A stretch of 64,000 bases of DNA from Bacteroidales bacterium (lineage in GTDB: Bacteria > Bacteroidota > Bacteroidia > Bacteroidales > UBA932): NCBI GenBank assembly GCA_017438975.1, contig JAFRUH010000023.1:62001-126000 (forward strand), given 5' to 3'. Position numbers and translations under genes: made by a program. Position 1 is the stretch's first letter; every line of letters begins with the position of its first letter. The notes below the pieces were generated by a model. That model was given only the letters and a program-made list of their open reading frames with translations, was not told the origin of the DNA and searched no databases. Below, piece by piece: positions 43,072-52,043 of this stretch.

Positions 43072-44496
43072 CTATTTCAGAGTCAAAAGTTTCTTGTCCA
43101 CAATCAGGACAGGGCTGTCGTAGACAGGCACGGTGAAGGTCCATTCCGAACCGTGCTTTTTTGCCGGAATCCGGTAGACGTTTCCGGTGCGGATGTCGAC
43201 GCATACGGGGTTCCGGAAACTGGCGCCGCTGACGGTGACCGGGGTCGGGCTGACCGTGACGGAATCGACCGGAGCCCTGCCGTCATCCCAGACGAGGAAA
43301 GCGTGGGAACCGGTTCCTGTCTCGAAGGCGTAAGTCGAGAAGGAGCCCTCGGCGCCAACCGTGACGGAAACGTCCCCCGCGATCTTTTCCATCAGATCCC
43401 AGACCGCCACGAGATTCTGGACCGCGTAATAGGACTGCTTGCGGCGGACGATGTTGTTCTCATCGTCCGATTCCAGCAATCCCTTGACGTTCTTTTTCTT
43501 GATGGCGTCGTTCCCCTTGAAATAGTTCATGTCACAGATGCAGAAGATCGTGGTCGGGATATCGCGCGCCTTGTCGCTGAGCATTCTCCGGAGGGCCCAT
43601 TTGCCCTGGGAGATTTCCGACCAGTCGTATTTCGAGAGGGCTCCGCCCATATGCCCCTTGGAAGGCGCACCGGTCTCTCCCTGGCGGATCCGGATATCCG
43701 ACTGGAATTTCTTCAGGGAATCCAGCATGGGCTCCACCTGCTTCTTGTACATGTCCTCCGGACGATAGTTGTAGAAATGGTAGGAGAGCCAGTAGAAGAG
43801 ATCGAGTTTCCCCTTTTTCCAGAGATGGGTCATGACCTTCTGGAAATTTGCCGGGCGCCAGCCCGCAAGCGCCAGGGCCGCTATCCGGGCATCCGGATCG
43901 ACACTTTTGATAACTTCGGCGGTACGGATCGTAAAGTCCGCGAATTCCTCCGCCTGGTTCGCGAAATAACGGTCCGGCTCATTCCAGACCTCCCATTCAT
44001 GGACCTTTCCCTTGTAGCGGACGGCCATCGCCCGGACCCAGTTGTCCCAGGCGGTCAGCGCCTCCTCGGTGGAAGGAAAGCCGGCGCCCAGGATGGTGGT
44101 TCCGCCCCCCTCATAGATCGGGTTGCCGTAGGAAGTTTCCAGCCAGGGTTCGATTCCGCGGGAGACGGCGTCATCTATGATCGAATCCAGCCAGGCGAAA
44201 TCGTAGACCCCTTTCTCCTTCTCCGTCTTGGCCCATCCGGCCTGCAGCCGGATCTTCCGGATGCCGAGTTCCGCCAGATATTCCTTGTATTTGTGATAAT
44301 CCGCATAGTCCCGGTCAAGGGTTTCGCAGCCGATGGTCAGGTCATTCCGGGTCTCGGAGAGAGATTTCGGGGCGATGACCCCGATCAATTTGGCGTCGGT
44401 AACGGTCTGCGCCAGTTCCGTATTGACCGGAATCGACGCACAGCCGGACAGGATGAGGATCGGTCCGGCGAGCAGGAGTTTTTTCAAAGGGTTCAT
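43072..44496 (-). CDS. GH39-like clan GH-A lipoprotein
   Basis: About 474 residues from ATG 44496 (MNPLKKLLLAGPILILSGC, lipobox Cys19). An ATG at 44523 overlapping the SDR stop (ATGA) is an alternative and would couple translation. The barrel has WEVWNEPDRYF (acid/base Glu) and RQGETGAPS (nucleophile Glu), the GH39/GH-A pattern, and a C-terminal beta domain with a Gly- and Ser-rich strand region. Substrate unknown; the operon suggests beta-xylosides or uronic-acid-bearing xylo-oligosaccharides. It is the last gene of the glucuronoxylan operon, ending tail to tail with iclR. Confidence 0.72.
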   Translation of the reverse strand: MNPLKKLLLAGPILILSGCASIPVNTELAQTVTDAKLIGVIAPKSLSETRNDLTIGCETLDRDYADYHKYKEYLAELGIRKIRLQAGWAKTEKEKGVYDFAWLDSIIDDAVSRGIEPWLETSYGNPIYEGGGTTILGAGFPSTEEALTAWDNWVRAMAVRYKGKVHEWEVWNEPDRYFANQAEEFADFTIRTAEVIKSVDPDARIAALALAGWRPANFQKVMTHLWKKGKLDLFYWLSYHFYNYRPEDMYKKQVEPMLDSLKKFQSDIRIRQGETGAPSKGHMGGALSKYDWSEISQGKWALRRMLSDKARDIPTTIFCICDMNYFKGNDAIKKKNVKGLLESDDENNIVRRKQSYYAVQNLVAVWDLMEKIAGDVSVTVGAEGSFSTYAFETGTGSHAFLVWDDGRAPVDSVTVSPTPVTVSGASFRNPVCVDIRTGNVYRIPAKKHGSEWTFTVPVYDSPVLIVDKKLLTLK

Positions 44497-44519
44497 ATCC
44501 AGCAATTTAAGGAATTCTT

Positions 44520-45362
44520 TCATAAGCCGGCGCTGCAGAGGAAACCTCCGTCGACCGGAACGGTGATGCCGGTGACGAAGCCGGCCTTCGCATCGTCGAT
44601 GAGCCAGTTCAGGCAACCGAGCAGTTCCTCGGCCTGCCCGAAACGGTGCATCGGGGTATTGTAGTGAATGTGTTCCCCTCTCGGGGTAAGGCCTCCGTCC
44701 GGGGTCATCAGCCGCTTCCGGCTGCGTTCGTTGACGAAGAACCCGGGGGCGATCGCGTTCACCCGGATTCCCGCCGGAGCGAGATAGGCGGCGATCCACT
44801 GGGTCCAGTTGCTCACGGCCGCCTTCGCGCACGCATAGGCCGGGACGCGGGACAGGGGCCGGTAGGTATTCATGGAGGCGAAATTGACGATGGACCCGCC
44901 TCCCGCGCGGATCATGTCCGGAGCGAAGACCTTGGTGGGGATGACCGTTCCCATGATGTTGATGTCGATCACATCCCGGAAACGGCTCATGTCCAGGTCG
45001 AAGAAGCCCCGGAAATCATGGGTCGGTTCCAGTTCCGCCGGCTCGAATTCATTGACGGTCGTGATGGCGTCCATCTGGTTGCCGCCGGCACCGTTGACGA
45101 GTACCCGGCAGGGCCCGAAGCGCCTGAAAGCCTCGTCCCGGATCTCCCGCATCCGGTTTTCATCCTTGACGTCGCCCAGGGCGACAATGCACTCTCCGCC
45201 CGCCAGACGGATCTGCTCCGCCGTTTTCTCCAGTTTCTCCGCCGTCCGGCCGATGAGGACGATACCAAATCCCTGTTTTGCCAGATCTATTGCAATCGGG
45301 CCGCAGAGTGTTCCGCCGGCGCCTGTAACGACGGCCATTTTTTTCTTTTCCATGGTTTCCAT
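44520..45362 (-). CDS. SDR oxidoreductase, likely fructuronate (mannonate) reductase
   Basis: A 280-residue cytoplasmic short-chain dehydrogenase. It has the NAD(P) loop TGAGGTLCG, NGAGGNQMDAITT and the catalytic YACAK, with Ser in NFASMN. The long insert EPTHDFRGFFDLDMSRF matches SDR-type D-mannonate oxidoreductases of gut Bacteroidetes, which reduce fructuronate to mannonate between UxaC and UxuA. Both of those enzymes are in the same operon (48033 and 51070), which supports the role. A 2-keto-gluconate-type reductase is the alternative. Confidence 0.8.
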   Translation of the reverse strand: METMEKKKMAVVTGAGGTLCGPIAIDLAKQGFGIVLIGRTAEKLEKTAEQIRLAGGECIVALGDVKDENRMREIRDEAFRRFGPCRVLVNGAGGNQMDAITTVNEFEPAELEPTHDFRGFFDLDMSRFRDVIDINIMGTVIPTKVFAPDMIRAGGGSIVNFASMNTYRPLSRVPAYACAKAAVSNWTQWIAAYLAPAGIRVNAIAPGFFVNERSRKRLMTPDGGLTPRGEHIHYNTPMHRFGQAEELLGCLNWLIDDAKAGFVTGITVPVDGGFLCSAGL

Positions 45363-45381
45363 ATTATCGTTTCAGTGATTA

Positions 45382-47394
45382 TTAAAACCCAAGCGCCGAA
45401 AGTGAGTCGGCGATCTTCTCGAATTTAAAGCGATTGTAGGTATACCATCCGTCCCATTTGCCGGCGGCATAGACCTCCCGTTCAGCCATGAGGGCGTCGA
45501 AATACCGCCTCGCCTCGACAAGGCGGGCGTCTGCGGACCGGCCATGGGACAATTCCCACCTCGCCATGGTCAGTTCCGCGGCGAGGGCCGTCAAGTTGAA
45601 CATGATCTCCGAAGGATAGACGAGGGTCGTGTATGCGAAGGGTTTTTCCTTCTCTGGAAGACCCTCATACGCATCCCTGCCCAGGTCCAATGCCATTTCA
45701 TAAGAGGCCTTCTGCGCACACAGCCCGCGGTACTGGTCCATCTGGCTCGAAAATACGGCTCCGGACCGCATCGCGAACCGGGTCGAGTCCGGGGCACAAT
45801 CCGGCGGGGACACCGAGAAGGGCTCCGTCGGTTCCGGATCCGCTGTCTTCCGCATCCGAGTGATCGCGTCCAGTTTCCCGAGGCAGATACCGAACAGATA
45901 TCCGTCCAGGAAACAGGGCAGATCCGATACCGGATGCCGCTCAAGGGCATTGAAATAGAGGTTATAAGCGCTCCTGAGCCGGTCTGCATGGCCCGGGAAA
46001 TGCCGTTCCGCCCACTCGTCCTGCCACCGCTGAGGATCGAAGGAATCCATATCCCAGAGCATCCGGGAAGCCGCTGCGATGTTGTATGTAAATTCCCGAA
46101 CATTTCCTACGTTCAGGAACGCGCTTTCCGTCGCTCCCCCTTTCCGGGCTTCCTCCATCATTTCATACATTTTCCCGACAGGAACCAAGGGAGCCAAATG
46201 CGGACCGTCATAGAACAGGGCCGGATGATAATAGACCCCGTATTTCAGTCCTTGGAGGCGCTTGGTCGTCCAGATATCCCGTCCCCAGCGCCAACCGGGT
46301 CCATTGTCGGCGAAGTGGATGATCGTCCCTTCCGGGAAGGTCAGGTATCCCCGGTCATTGAGTTCGGAGCCTTCCAGCCATAGTGTCGTTTCATACAGCC
46401 GGTCCTCCTTCGGCACGCCGGCCTCGTCCAGGATCTCAATCTGGCGGGCCATGGCCTCGGAAATGATTCTTCCCCGCTCTTCCATACCCTTCGGAGCGCT
46501 CTTGTCCGTCGCCCACATGGCCCTGTCCCCGGCCCCCCGGAGACCGATGGTCCAGATCACGTCGGGATACTTTTTCCATCCTTCGACCGATTCCTTCCAC
46601 ATCGCCTCCATCTTATCGCGGCAGGTCAGATATGAGAACGGGACATCCTCCCCCCTCTCCTTCCAATACTGCACGAAGATGCGGCCGCTGAGGCCCAGGG
46701 GTTCCTGGTGGTGCATGGTGATATACAGTCCCCGCTCCGAACAGATCCTTACGAGGGCCTCCTCCGCGGGATTCCCGATCCAGATAAAACTGCACGGGAT
46801 GACCAGATTGTACCGGCTGCGGACCAGCGCCCCGGCGATCTGCTCCATGACTTCCGGAGCGATGACGTGGTTAAAAAAAGTATAGTCGATGCAGCGAAGC
46901 GCCCCGGAATCCTTCCAGCCGGTCAGGAAATCCTCGTCATTGATGAACCATCCTCGGAATTTGAAATCCGGAGGATCCCTGTGGATGCCGATCTCCTCCC
47001 AGGACAGGGTCTTCGCGGACGGCCAGGCGGCATCGTTCCAAAAATACATGGGATCGACCCCGAGACAGGTTTCGATGAAATCGTAGACCGCGAACATCGT
47101 TCCGCGCGGGTTCGAGCCCCGCAGGTTCAGGATCCCGTCCTCCACGAAGACATCATACGCCTCCCACCGGTCGTCTCCGGCTGCCGTTCCGATGAAAACG
47201 CCGCCTTTCCGAGCTTTCTTCCCCCGCCGGAGTTCCAGGGAAACCCCGGTGATGTGCTTCACATCTGCAACAAGGTCTTTGGCGGCCAGATAGACATATT
47301 CAGGCTCGCCCGGAGCCACGGTAACGGAAGCCTTCCGGTCCGGAGAGACCAGACAGAAGGAACTGAGTACAAGGAGCAGTAAGGAATGCCACAT
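45382..47394 (-). CDS. GH115-like alpha-glucuronidase, short form
   Basis: A 670-residue exported protein with a GH67/GH115-type N-terminal alpha/beta domain (about 20-125, VFIGTAAGDD and GTMFAVYDFIE), a barrel with TIGLRGAGDRAMW resembling the GH115 GMRGDGDE block, and a helical C-terminal part. GH115 enzymes remove 4-O-methyl-glucuronic acid from internal xylose of glucuronoxylan. Family members usually run 800-1000 residues, so this lacks the C-terminal sandwich. The operon (GH10, CE15 remnant, uronate genes) fits. The upstream 62 bases carry an AT-rich leader. Confidence 0.65.
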   Translation of the reverse strand: MWHSLLLLVLSSFCLVSPDRKASVTVAPGEPEYVYLAAKDLVADVKHITGVSLELRRGKKARKGGVFIGTAAGDDRWEAYDVFVEDGILNLRGSNPRGTMFAVYDFIETCLGVDPMYFWNDAAWPSAKTLSWEEIGIHRDPPDFKFRGWFINDEDFLTGWKDSGALRCIDYTFFNHVIAPEVMEQIAGALVRSRYNLVIPCSFIWIGNPAEEALVRICSERGLYITMHHQEPLGLSGRIFVQYWKERGEDVPFSYLTCRDKMEAMWKESVEGWKKYPDVIWTIGLRGAGDRAMWATDKSAPKGMEERGRIISEAMARQIEILDEAGVPKEDRLYETTLWLEGSELNDRGYLTFPEGTIIHFADNGPGWRWGRDIWTTKRLQGLKYGVYYHPALFYDGPHLAPLVPVGKMYEMMEEARKGGATESAFLNVGNVREFTYNIAAASRMLWDMDSFDPQRWQDEWAERHFPGHADRLRSAYNLYFNALERHPVSDLPCFLDGYLFGICLGKLDAITRMRKTADPEPTEPFSVSPPDCAPDSTRFAMRSGAVFSSQMDQYRGLCAQKASYEMALDLGRDAYEGLPEKEKPFAYTTLVYPSEIMFNLTALAAELTMARWELSHGRSADARLVEARRYFDALMAEREVYAAGKWDGWYTYNRFKFEKIADSLSALGF

Positions 47395-47456
47395 ATAATA
47401 ATCTCAATAAATCATTGCTGTCCACTAAAACGATCTTATAATCAATCAAGCCTCTC

Positions 47457-47987
47457 CTACCACGCCAGTTCCGTGCGCGCATAGTCCATAAACCAGCGCC
47501 AGTCTTCATGCGTAATCGAATGCGGACCGGTCTTCAGGTGCCAGCCAATCGATTTTCCGAAGAGACGGAAGACGGGATCGGGTACGGCAGGGTCGTCCAC
47601 AAGCGAGTGATTGCCGCTGAAGTTCGGGTATATGAACGCCGGCACCGCTTCTTGACCGGCCGGCAGGTACACGAGCACGTCGAAAGCATGCTCACCGCAA
47701 ACATCGGCACTTCGCACCACATACTGCCGTCGCTCAGCCGCGCCGCTGAAAGCCGGACCGCACTCTACGAGGTCAAATGACAGTTGCATGGGCTTGGGCG
47801 GATACTGCCCGTAAACGTTTTCGTCGAAGAACGCGATTACGTGCGGACGGACGTCCCGCATCCACTCCTCGGCACTTGCAACGTCAATCACCCGACCCCG
47901 GGCTGGGACGGGATCGTCCGCTGCAACAGCCACGTTGGAAGACAACAGGGCGGCGGTCAGAAGGATGAGGAATCCCGATGGTTTCAT
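47457..47987 (-). pseudogene. CE15 glucuronoyl esterase with the catalytic middle deleted
   Basis: A 176-residue open frame from ATG 47987 (MKPSGFLILLTAALLSS signal peptide). Residues to about 135 match the CE15 N-terminus (AFFDENVYGQYPPKP, then YPNFSGNHSLVDDP). The final 30 residues match its C-terminus (IGWHLKTGPHSITHEDW, with the catalytic His). CE15 enzymes are about 400 residues; the missing part contains the GHSR-type nucleophile Ser and the acidic residue. The join is in frame. An active enzyme would cut lignin-glucuronoxylan esters; this one should be inactive. Confidence 0.8.
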
Positions 47988-48032
47988 CTTGTAATTAATT
48001 GTCAAACAATAAATTATGATTATCTGTAGACA

Positions 48033-49394
48033 CTATTCTCCGTAAATCCAACGGTTTGCGTTTTGGTAACAGATATCTTTTACGAGGTCCTCCAGGAGGT
48101 CCGGATCCTTGGGGAAATGGCCACGTGCGACTTTCGTCCCCAGCCAGTTGCAGAGAATTCGCCGGAAGTATTCGTGCCGCGAGAAGGAAAGGACGTTCCG
48201 GGAATCCGTCGTCATCCCGAGGGATTGGGATAGCAGCGAGTAACTGGAGATGACCTCCAAATTCTCCTCGATACCATAGAAGTGATCATTAAACCACCAG
48301 GCCGGGCCGAACTTGATTTTCTGCACCCCGGATTCGGAGAAGGAACCGGTCAGGGTGGCGAGGGCGGCGTTGTCCGCCGGATTGAGCGTATACAGAATGA
48401 CCTTCGGCATCCCGCCGTCCCGGTCCATCGCGTCCAGGAAGCGGCAGAGACTGCTCAGATCCGTTCCCGATCCAGGACAGGCGTAACCGCCGGTCGCTCC
48501 CGCAATCCGGCGGAGCCGGGTGCTGGTCCACCGCTCTGCCCCGATATGGAGTTGCATGACCCAGCCCCGAACCGCATACTGGCGCCCGAGCCATTCAAGG
48601 AGGTATGAAAACAGTTCCGCCTTTTCCGAACGGTCCATGCGATCCCGCTTCCGGAAGAGCCAGGAAGCCCGTTCCCGGCTAGTCGCCTTGAACACAAAGC
48701 CGTTGTCGAGGGCATGATCCGAAAGTCTGCAGCCGTTCCCTGCGAAGGTATCAAGCCGGAGGGAAACGGCTTCCAGGAAAGCGTCCAGGGAATCTTCTTC
48801 CGGCGAAAGCCTTTCCTGCCAGGAAGGGTTGAGCGCCAGGATGGAATCGGCCCTGAGCGATGGAGAAATCTCGATTCCCGAGACCTGCGAGGCTTCCCGG
48901 TGAAGACTTGTATCGTCCAGCAGATCATCCGAGGTGGTCGCCTTCCGGACTCCGGTTTTCCGGAGCAGGGCTCCCATCGAAAAACCGTCTTCCTTCAGAA
49001 GGTTGTTGCAATGGGCCCAAAGGCGGTCCGCACCCGCTTCGGAGGGAATTTCGTCAATCCCGAAAAACCGCTTCATTTCCAGGCAGGACCAATGGAAAAG
49101 CGGATTTCCGACAAGGGCGGGTACCGTCCGGCACCAGGCGTCAAACTTCTCCTTCGGGGATGCAGCTCCCGAGATCAGCCGCTCGTCCAGCCCCATGAGG
49201 CGCATCGCCCGGTGCTTGTAGGGGTCGGAACAGACCCAGAGCGTACCGATGTCCGGATATTTCCGGTCCTCGCAAAGGTCCCGGACCGGCAGGTGGTTAT
49301 GGAAATCGACGATGGGACAGCCTTCGGCAGCCCGGGCGTACAGGTCCTTGGCAACCTTGTTTTCCAGCAAAAAGTTTTCGTTAATAAACGGCAT
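48033..49394 (-). CDS. uxaC: Uronate isomerase
   Basis: A 453-residue cytoplasmic enzyme converting glucuronate to fructuronate (or galacturonate to tagaturonate). IVDFHNHLPVRDL holds the metal-binding His pair of the amidohydrolase-like fold, and WVMQLHIGAERW, KFGPAWWFNDH and LSFSRHEYFRR are hallmark UxaC segments. Length is as expected. It is the first step of the isomerase route whose second and third steps are the SDR at 44520 and UxuA at 51070. It starts two bases after the symporter gene stops. Confidence 0.95.
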   Translation of the reverse strand: MPFINENFLLENKVAKDLYARAAEGCPIVDFHNHLPVRDLCEDRKYPDIGTLWVCSDPYKHRAMRLMGLDERLISGAASPKEKFDAWCRTVPALVGNPLFHWSCLEMKRFFGIDEIPSEAGADRLWAHCNNLLKEDGFSMGALLRKTGVRKATTSDDLLDDTSLHREASQVSGIEISPSLRADSILALNPSWQERLSPEEDSLDAFLEAVSLRLDTFAGNGCRLSDHALDNGFVFKATSRERASWLFRKRDRMDRSEKAELFSYLLEWLGRQYAVRGWVMQLHIGAERWTSTRLRRIAGATGGYACPGSGTDLSSLCRFLDAMDRDGGMPKVILYTLNPADNAALATLTGSFSESGVQKIKFGPAWWFNDHFYGIEENLEVISSYSLLSQSLGMTTDSRNVLSFSRHEYFRRILCNWLGTKVARGHFPKDPDLLEDLVKDICYQNANRWIYGE

Positions 49395-49396
49395 GG

Positions 49397-51064
49397 TCAG
49401 CGGGTGGTAGTTTGACGGGATTTACGGGTAAGGATCCAAAGCAAGGCGGCTCCGGCAAGGCAGATGGCTCCGGCAAGGAAACTGTAGACGCCGCCCTTCG
49501 AGCCGATCGAAGGCAGGCTCATGCCGCAGAAGAGCAAACCCGCGACAAAAAGCGAGAAGACGAAGAGGGAGGAAATGACCCGCTTGTACGCCGGGGCAAT
49601 GGTCGGCTTGTCCTCCTCCCTGATCGGGGTTTCCATCTGCCGGAAGAAGGCGTCGATCTCCTCCTGCTTTTCCGGAGTCCGGACGGTTCGGTAAGGAAGA
49701 TAGTAAACGATCAGGCAGAGGATGATTTCCAGCAGGGTTCCGACCTCCCAGGAGAGGGACGGGATCAGGTTGATCGCGACACCGGTTGCGACGCCGCAGA
49801 AAATCGTCAGGATCGCAGCCGCTCCGCCGGGGCGTTTCGAAAGGATACCGAAGATCAGCGGAATCCCGAGCGGAATGGCCAGGATGCCGGTAAACAGCTT
49901 GTTCGCCTCGAAGGCGCCTCCCATGCCCCGGATCAGGATGGCCCCTCCGATCATGATCAGGCCGATCAGCAGGGTGCTCCAGCGGGCCACCGAGAGCATC
50001 TGGCGGTCCGTTGCCTTCGGGTTGAAAAGGCGCTTGTAAATATCGTGCGTGACGACCCCGGACATGACGTTGTACTCGGAATTCAGGGAAGACATCGTCG
50101 CGGCGAACATGGAGGAGAAGAGGATGCCCATGATCCCTACCGGAAGCAGCTTCACGGACAGGGTGACATAGGACATCTCAGGATTCTCCAGGCCGGGCAC
50201 GATAACCGGGGCGACGACCGCCGGAAGGATGAAAACCGGCGAGCAGAGCAAGAACAGGAGACCCGTGACGATGCCGATCTTCCGCGCCGCCTTCTCATCC
50301 CGGACGCAGTAGAATTTCTGGATGAAGTTCCAGTTCTGGTTGTACTTGATCGTCGTCATGAGATAGTAGACGATCAGCCAGAAGGGGGCGCCTTTGGGGC
50401 CGTTGAACCAGCTCAGGTGGTCGGGATGGGTCGCGGAGAGACCGGCGAAGCCCCCCGACGCTGAGAAGGAGAGAGGGACCAGGACGAGGGTCACGAGGAC
50501 CAGAATAAGGAACTGAATCGTGCTCATGATACTAACGGACCAGATGCCACCGAAAAGGTTGAACAGGGTCACGATCAGGCCGGAAACGATGATGGCCACC
50601 TCCAGGGAGAGCGGCGTGCAGGCCGCGATGAACACCCCGATGGCATAGAGCCGCACCATGTTGTCCAGAAAGCGCATGACAAGGCCCGCCCAGCTCATGA
50701 TCTGCCGGACCGGCATGTTGTAGCGGGTCTCCAGGTACTCGACGGGGGTCGTCCGTCCCGTCCGGCGCCACCGGCCGGCGAAAAAGAGGCCTCCGACGAT
50801 GCAGGCGGGCACCGTGCACCAGACGACCGTGATGGCGACAAGGCCCCACTGATAGGCGATTCCCGCATAGGCGACGAAGATGAAGGTGCTGAAAAGCCCC
50901 ATGAAATTCGTGACGGTCGCCATGAACCAGGGAATGGTCCCGTTTCCCTTGAGATAGGATCCCGAATCCTTGACCAGATGGCCGAAGAGGACCCCGACGA
51001 TCGCCATCAGGAGGATATAAATCAGAACGGCCACATAATCCAGGCCTTGCAGTTGTAGGGTCAT
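49397..51064 (-). CDS. Sodium:solute symporter (SSS family)
   Basis: A 555-residue integral membrane protein with about 13-14 hydrophobic helices and SSS-type segments (FMGLFSTFIFVAYAG, SMFAATMSSLNSEYNVMSG). A cytoplasmic hydrophilic loop (about 475-500) precedes the last two helices. Placed between uxaC and uxuA, it probably imports glucuronate or an acidic oligosaccharide. The substrate is inferred from position only. Confidence 0.9.
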   Translation of the reverse strand: MTLQLQGLDYVAVLIYILLMAIVGVLFGHLVKDSGSYLKGNGTIPWFMATVTNFMGLFSTFIFVAYAGIAYQWGLVAITVVWCTVPACIVGGLFFAGRWRRTGRTTPVEYLETRYNMPVRQIMSWAGLVMRFLDNMVRLYAIGVFIAACTPLSLEVAIIVSGLIVTLFNLFGGIWSVSIMSTIQFLILVLVTLVLVPLSFSASGGFAGLSATHPDHLSWFNGPKGAPFWLIVYYLMTTIKYNQNWNFIQKFYCVRDEKAARKIGIVTGLLFLLCSPVFILPAVVAPVIVPGLENPEMSYVTLSVKLLPVGIMGILFSSMFAATMSSLNSEYNVMSGVVTHDIYKRLFNPKATDRQMLSVARWSTLLIGLIMIGGAILIRGMGGAFEANKLFTGILAIPLGIPLIFGILSKRPGGAAAILTIFCGVATGVAINLIPSLSWEVGTLLEIILCLIVYYLPYRTVRTPEKQEEIDAFFRQMETPIREEDKPTIAPAYKRVISSLFVFSLFVAGLLFCGMSLPSIGSKGGVYSFLAGAICLAGAALLWILTRKSRQTTTR

Positions 51065-51069
51065 ATCCT

Positions 51070-52038
51070 TTACTCGTAATTGATTTTCAATGTGTCCATA
51101 ATGCCTTTGAGGTACCCCACGCCGAAGAGGGTCCCTCCCATCGAATAGGACGGGTGGGTATTGTCATCGCAAGCCAGGGTCGGGACATGGTCCGAGCGGA
51201 TGATCCCGTCGAACCCTTCGTCCCGGTACAGGCAGAGCATCGCCGGGATGTCCGTCGGTCCGTTGTCATGGAAGGTCTCGTGGAAGTGCGAAGGCGTTCC
51301 CGAGACATCCCGGATGTGGATGAACCGGATCCGGTCCTTCCACCGACGGAAGACGGAAGGAAGGTCAGCCCCCATCGTCCTGAAAGTTCCCTGGCAGAAG
51401 GTGAGGCCGTGGGAAGGGCTCCCGCTCAGCGCCAGGGCGCGGTCGATTGCTTCCGGAGAGATCAATATCCTCTCCACGCCCTCGATCGAGGGTACGGGGG
51501 GATCGTCCGGATGCAGGCCCATGACCACTCCGGCCTCTTCTGCGGCGGGCAGGACCTCCTCCAGGAACCACCGGTAGTTCTCCCAGATCCGTTCCCGGGA
51601 AACGGGCGCGTAGGGCCTGTCCGGCAGTTTTGCCGCCTCCGATGCGTCAAAACCGGTCACCAGGGCTCCTCCCCGCTCCCGGATGCTGGAAGTAGTCCGG
51701 AACCAGCCGGTGGGCATGAAATTGTAGCAAAGGGTCGTGATGCCGAGACGTCCCATGTTCCGGAGCATCTGCCGGTACCGGTCCGCATCCTCCTCCCTCC
51801 CCGGAAGTCCGAGTTTGAGGCGGCTCATGTCGAACTGGTCCCCCTCGAGGGCAATCAGGTCGAATCCATGGGCAGCAAACCGGTCCTTCGCCTCCTTCAG
51901 GGAGTCGAAGTCCCACACCGGCGCTCTCCCGGTCAGCTCCGGAGCCAGTTTGGCGACGGCATAGCGGATCCCCATCTGGGAACAGAGGTCCCAGCTGAGG
52001 TCGGGCCTGTCGGAAAAGAAGAGATGGCTGAGTTTCAT
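51070..52038 (-). CDS. uxuA: Mannonate dehydratase
   Basis: A 322-residue cytoplasmic TIM-barrel enzyme that dehydrates D-mannonate to 2-keto-3-deoxygluconate. Signatures include MGLHPDDPP, LTFCQGTF, IHIRDVSGT and RSDHVPTL, which carry the metal ligands (His, Cys, His, Asp). It is somewhat short against the roughly 390 residues of the Escherichia coli enzyme, but close to short UxuA forms of other bacteria. It starts six bases after the MBL gene stops. Confidence 0.93.
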   Translation of the reverse strand: MKLSHLFFSDRPDLSWDLCSQMGIRYAVAKLAPELTGRAPVWDFDSLKEAKDRFAAHGFDLIALEGDQFDMSRLKLGLPGREEDADRYRQMLRNMGRLGITTLCYNFMPTGWFRTTSSIRERGGALVTGFDASEAAKLPDRPYAPVSRERIWENYRWFLEEVLPAAEEAGVVMGLHPDDPPVPSIEGVERILISPEAIDRALALSGSPSHGLTFCQGTFRTMGADLPSVFRRWKDRIRFIHIRDVSGTPSHFHETFHDNGPTDIPAMLCLYRDEGFDGIIRSDHVPTLACDDNTHPSYSMGGTLFGVGYLKGIMDTLKINYE

Positions 52039-52043
52039 CCGGT

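Noticed and set aside
44497-44832. N-terminal extension of the GH39-like lipoprotein
   Set aside because: The extra 112 codons lie inside the SDR gene in another frame, while ATG 44496 begins a clear lipoprotein signal.
47395-47456. Leader before the GH115-like gene containing TTGATTGATTATAAG, like the starts of the GH42-like genes
   Set aside because: AT-rich leaders are common before Bacteroidetes genes and the match is short and out of frame with the gene; not enough to claim a relic.
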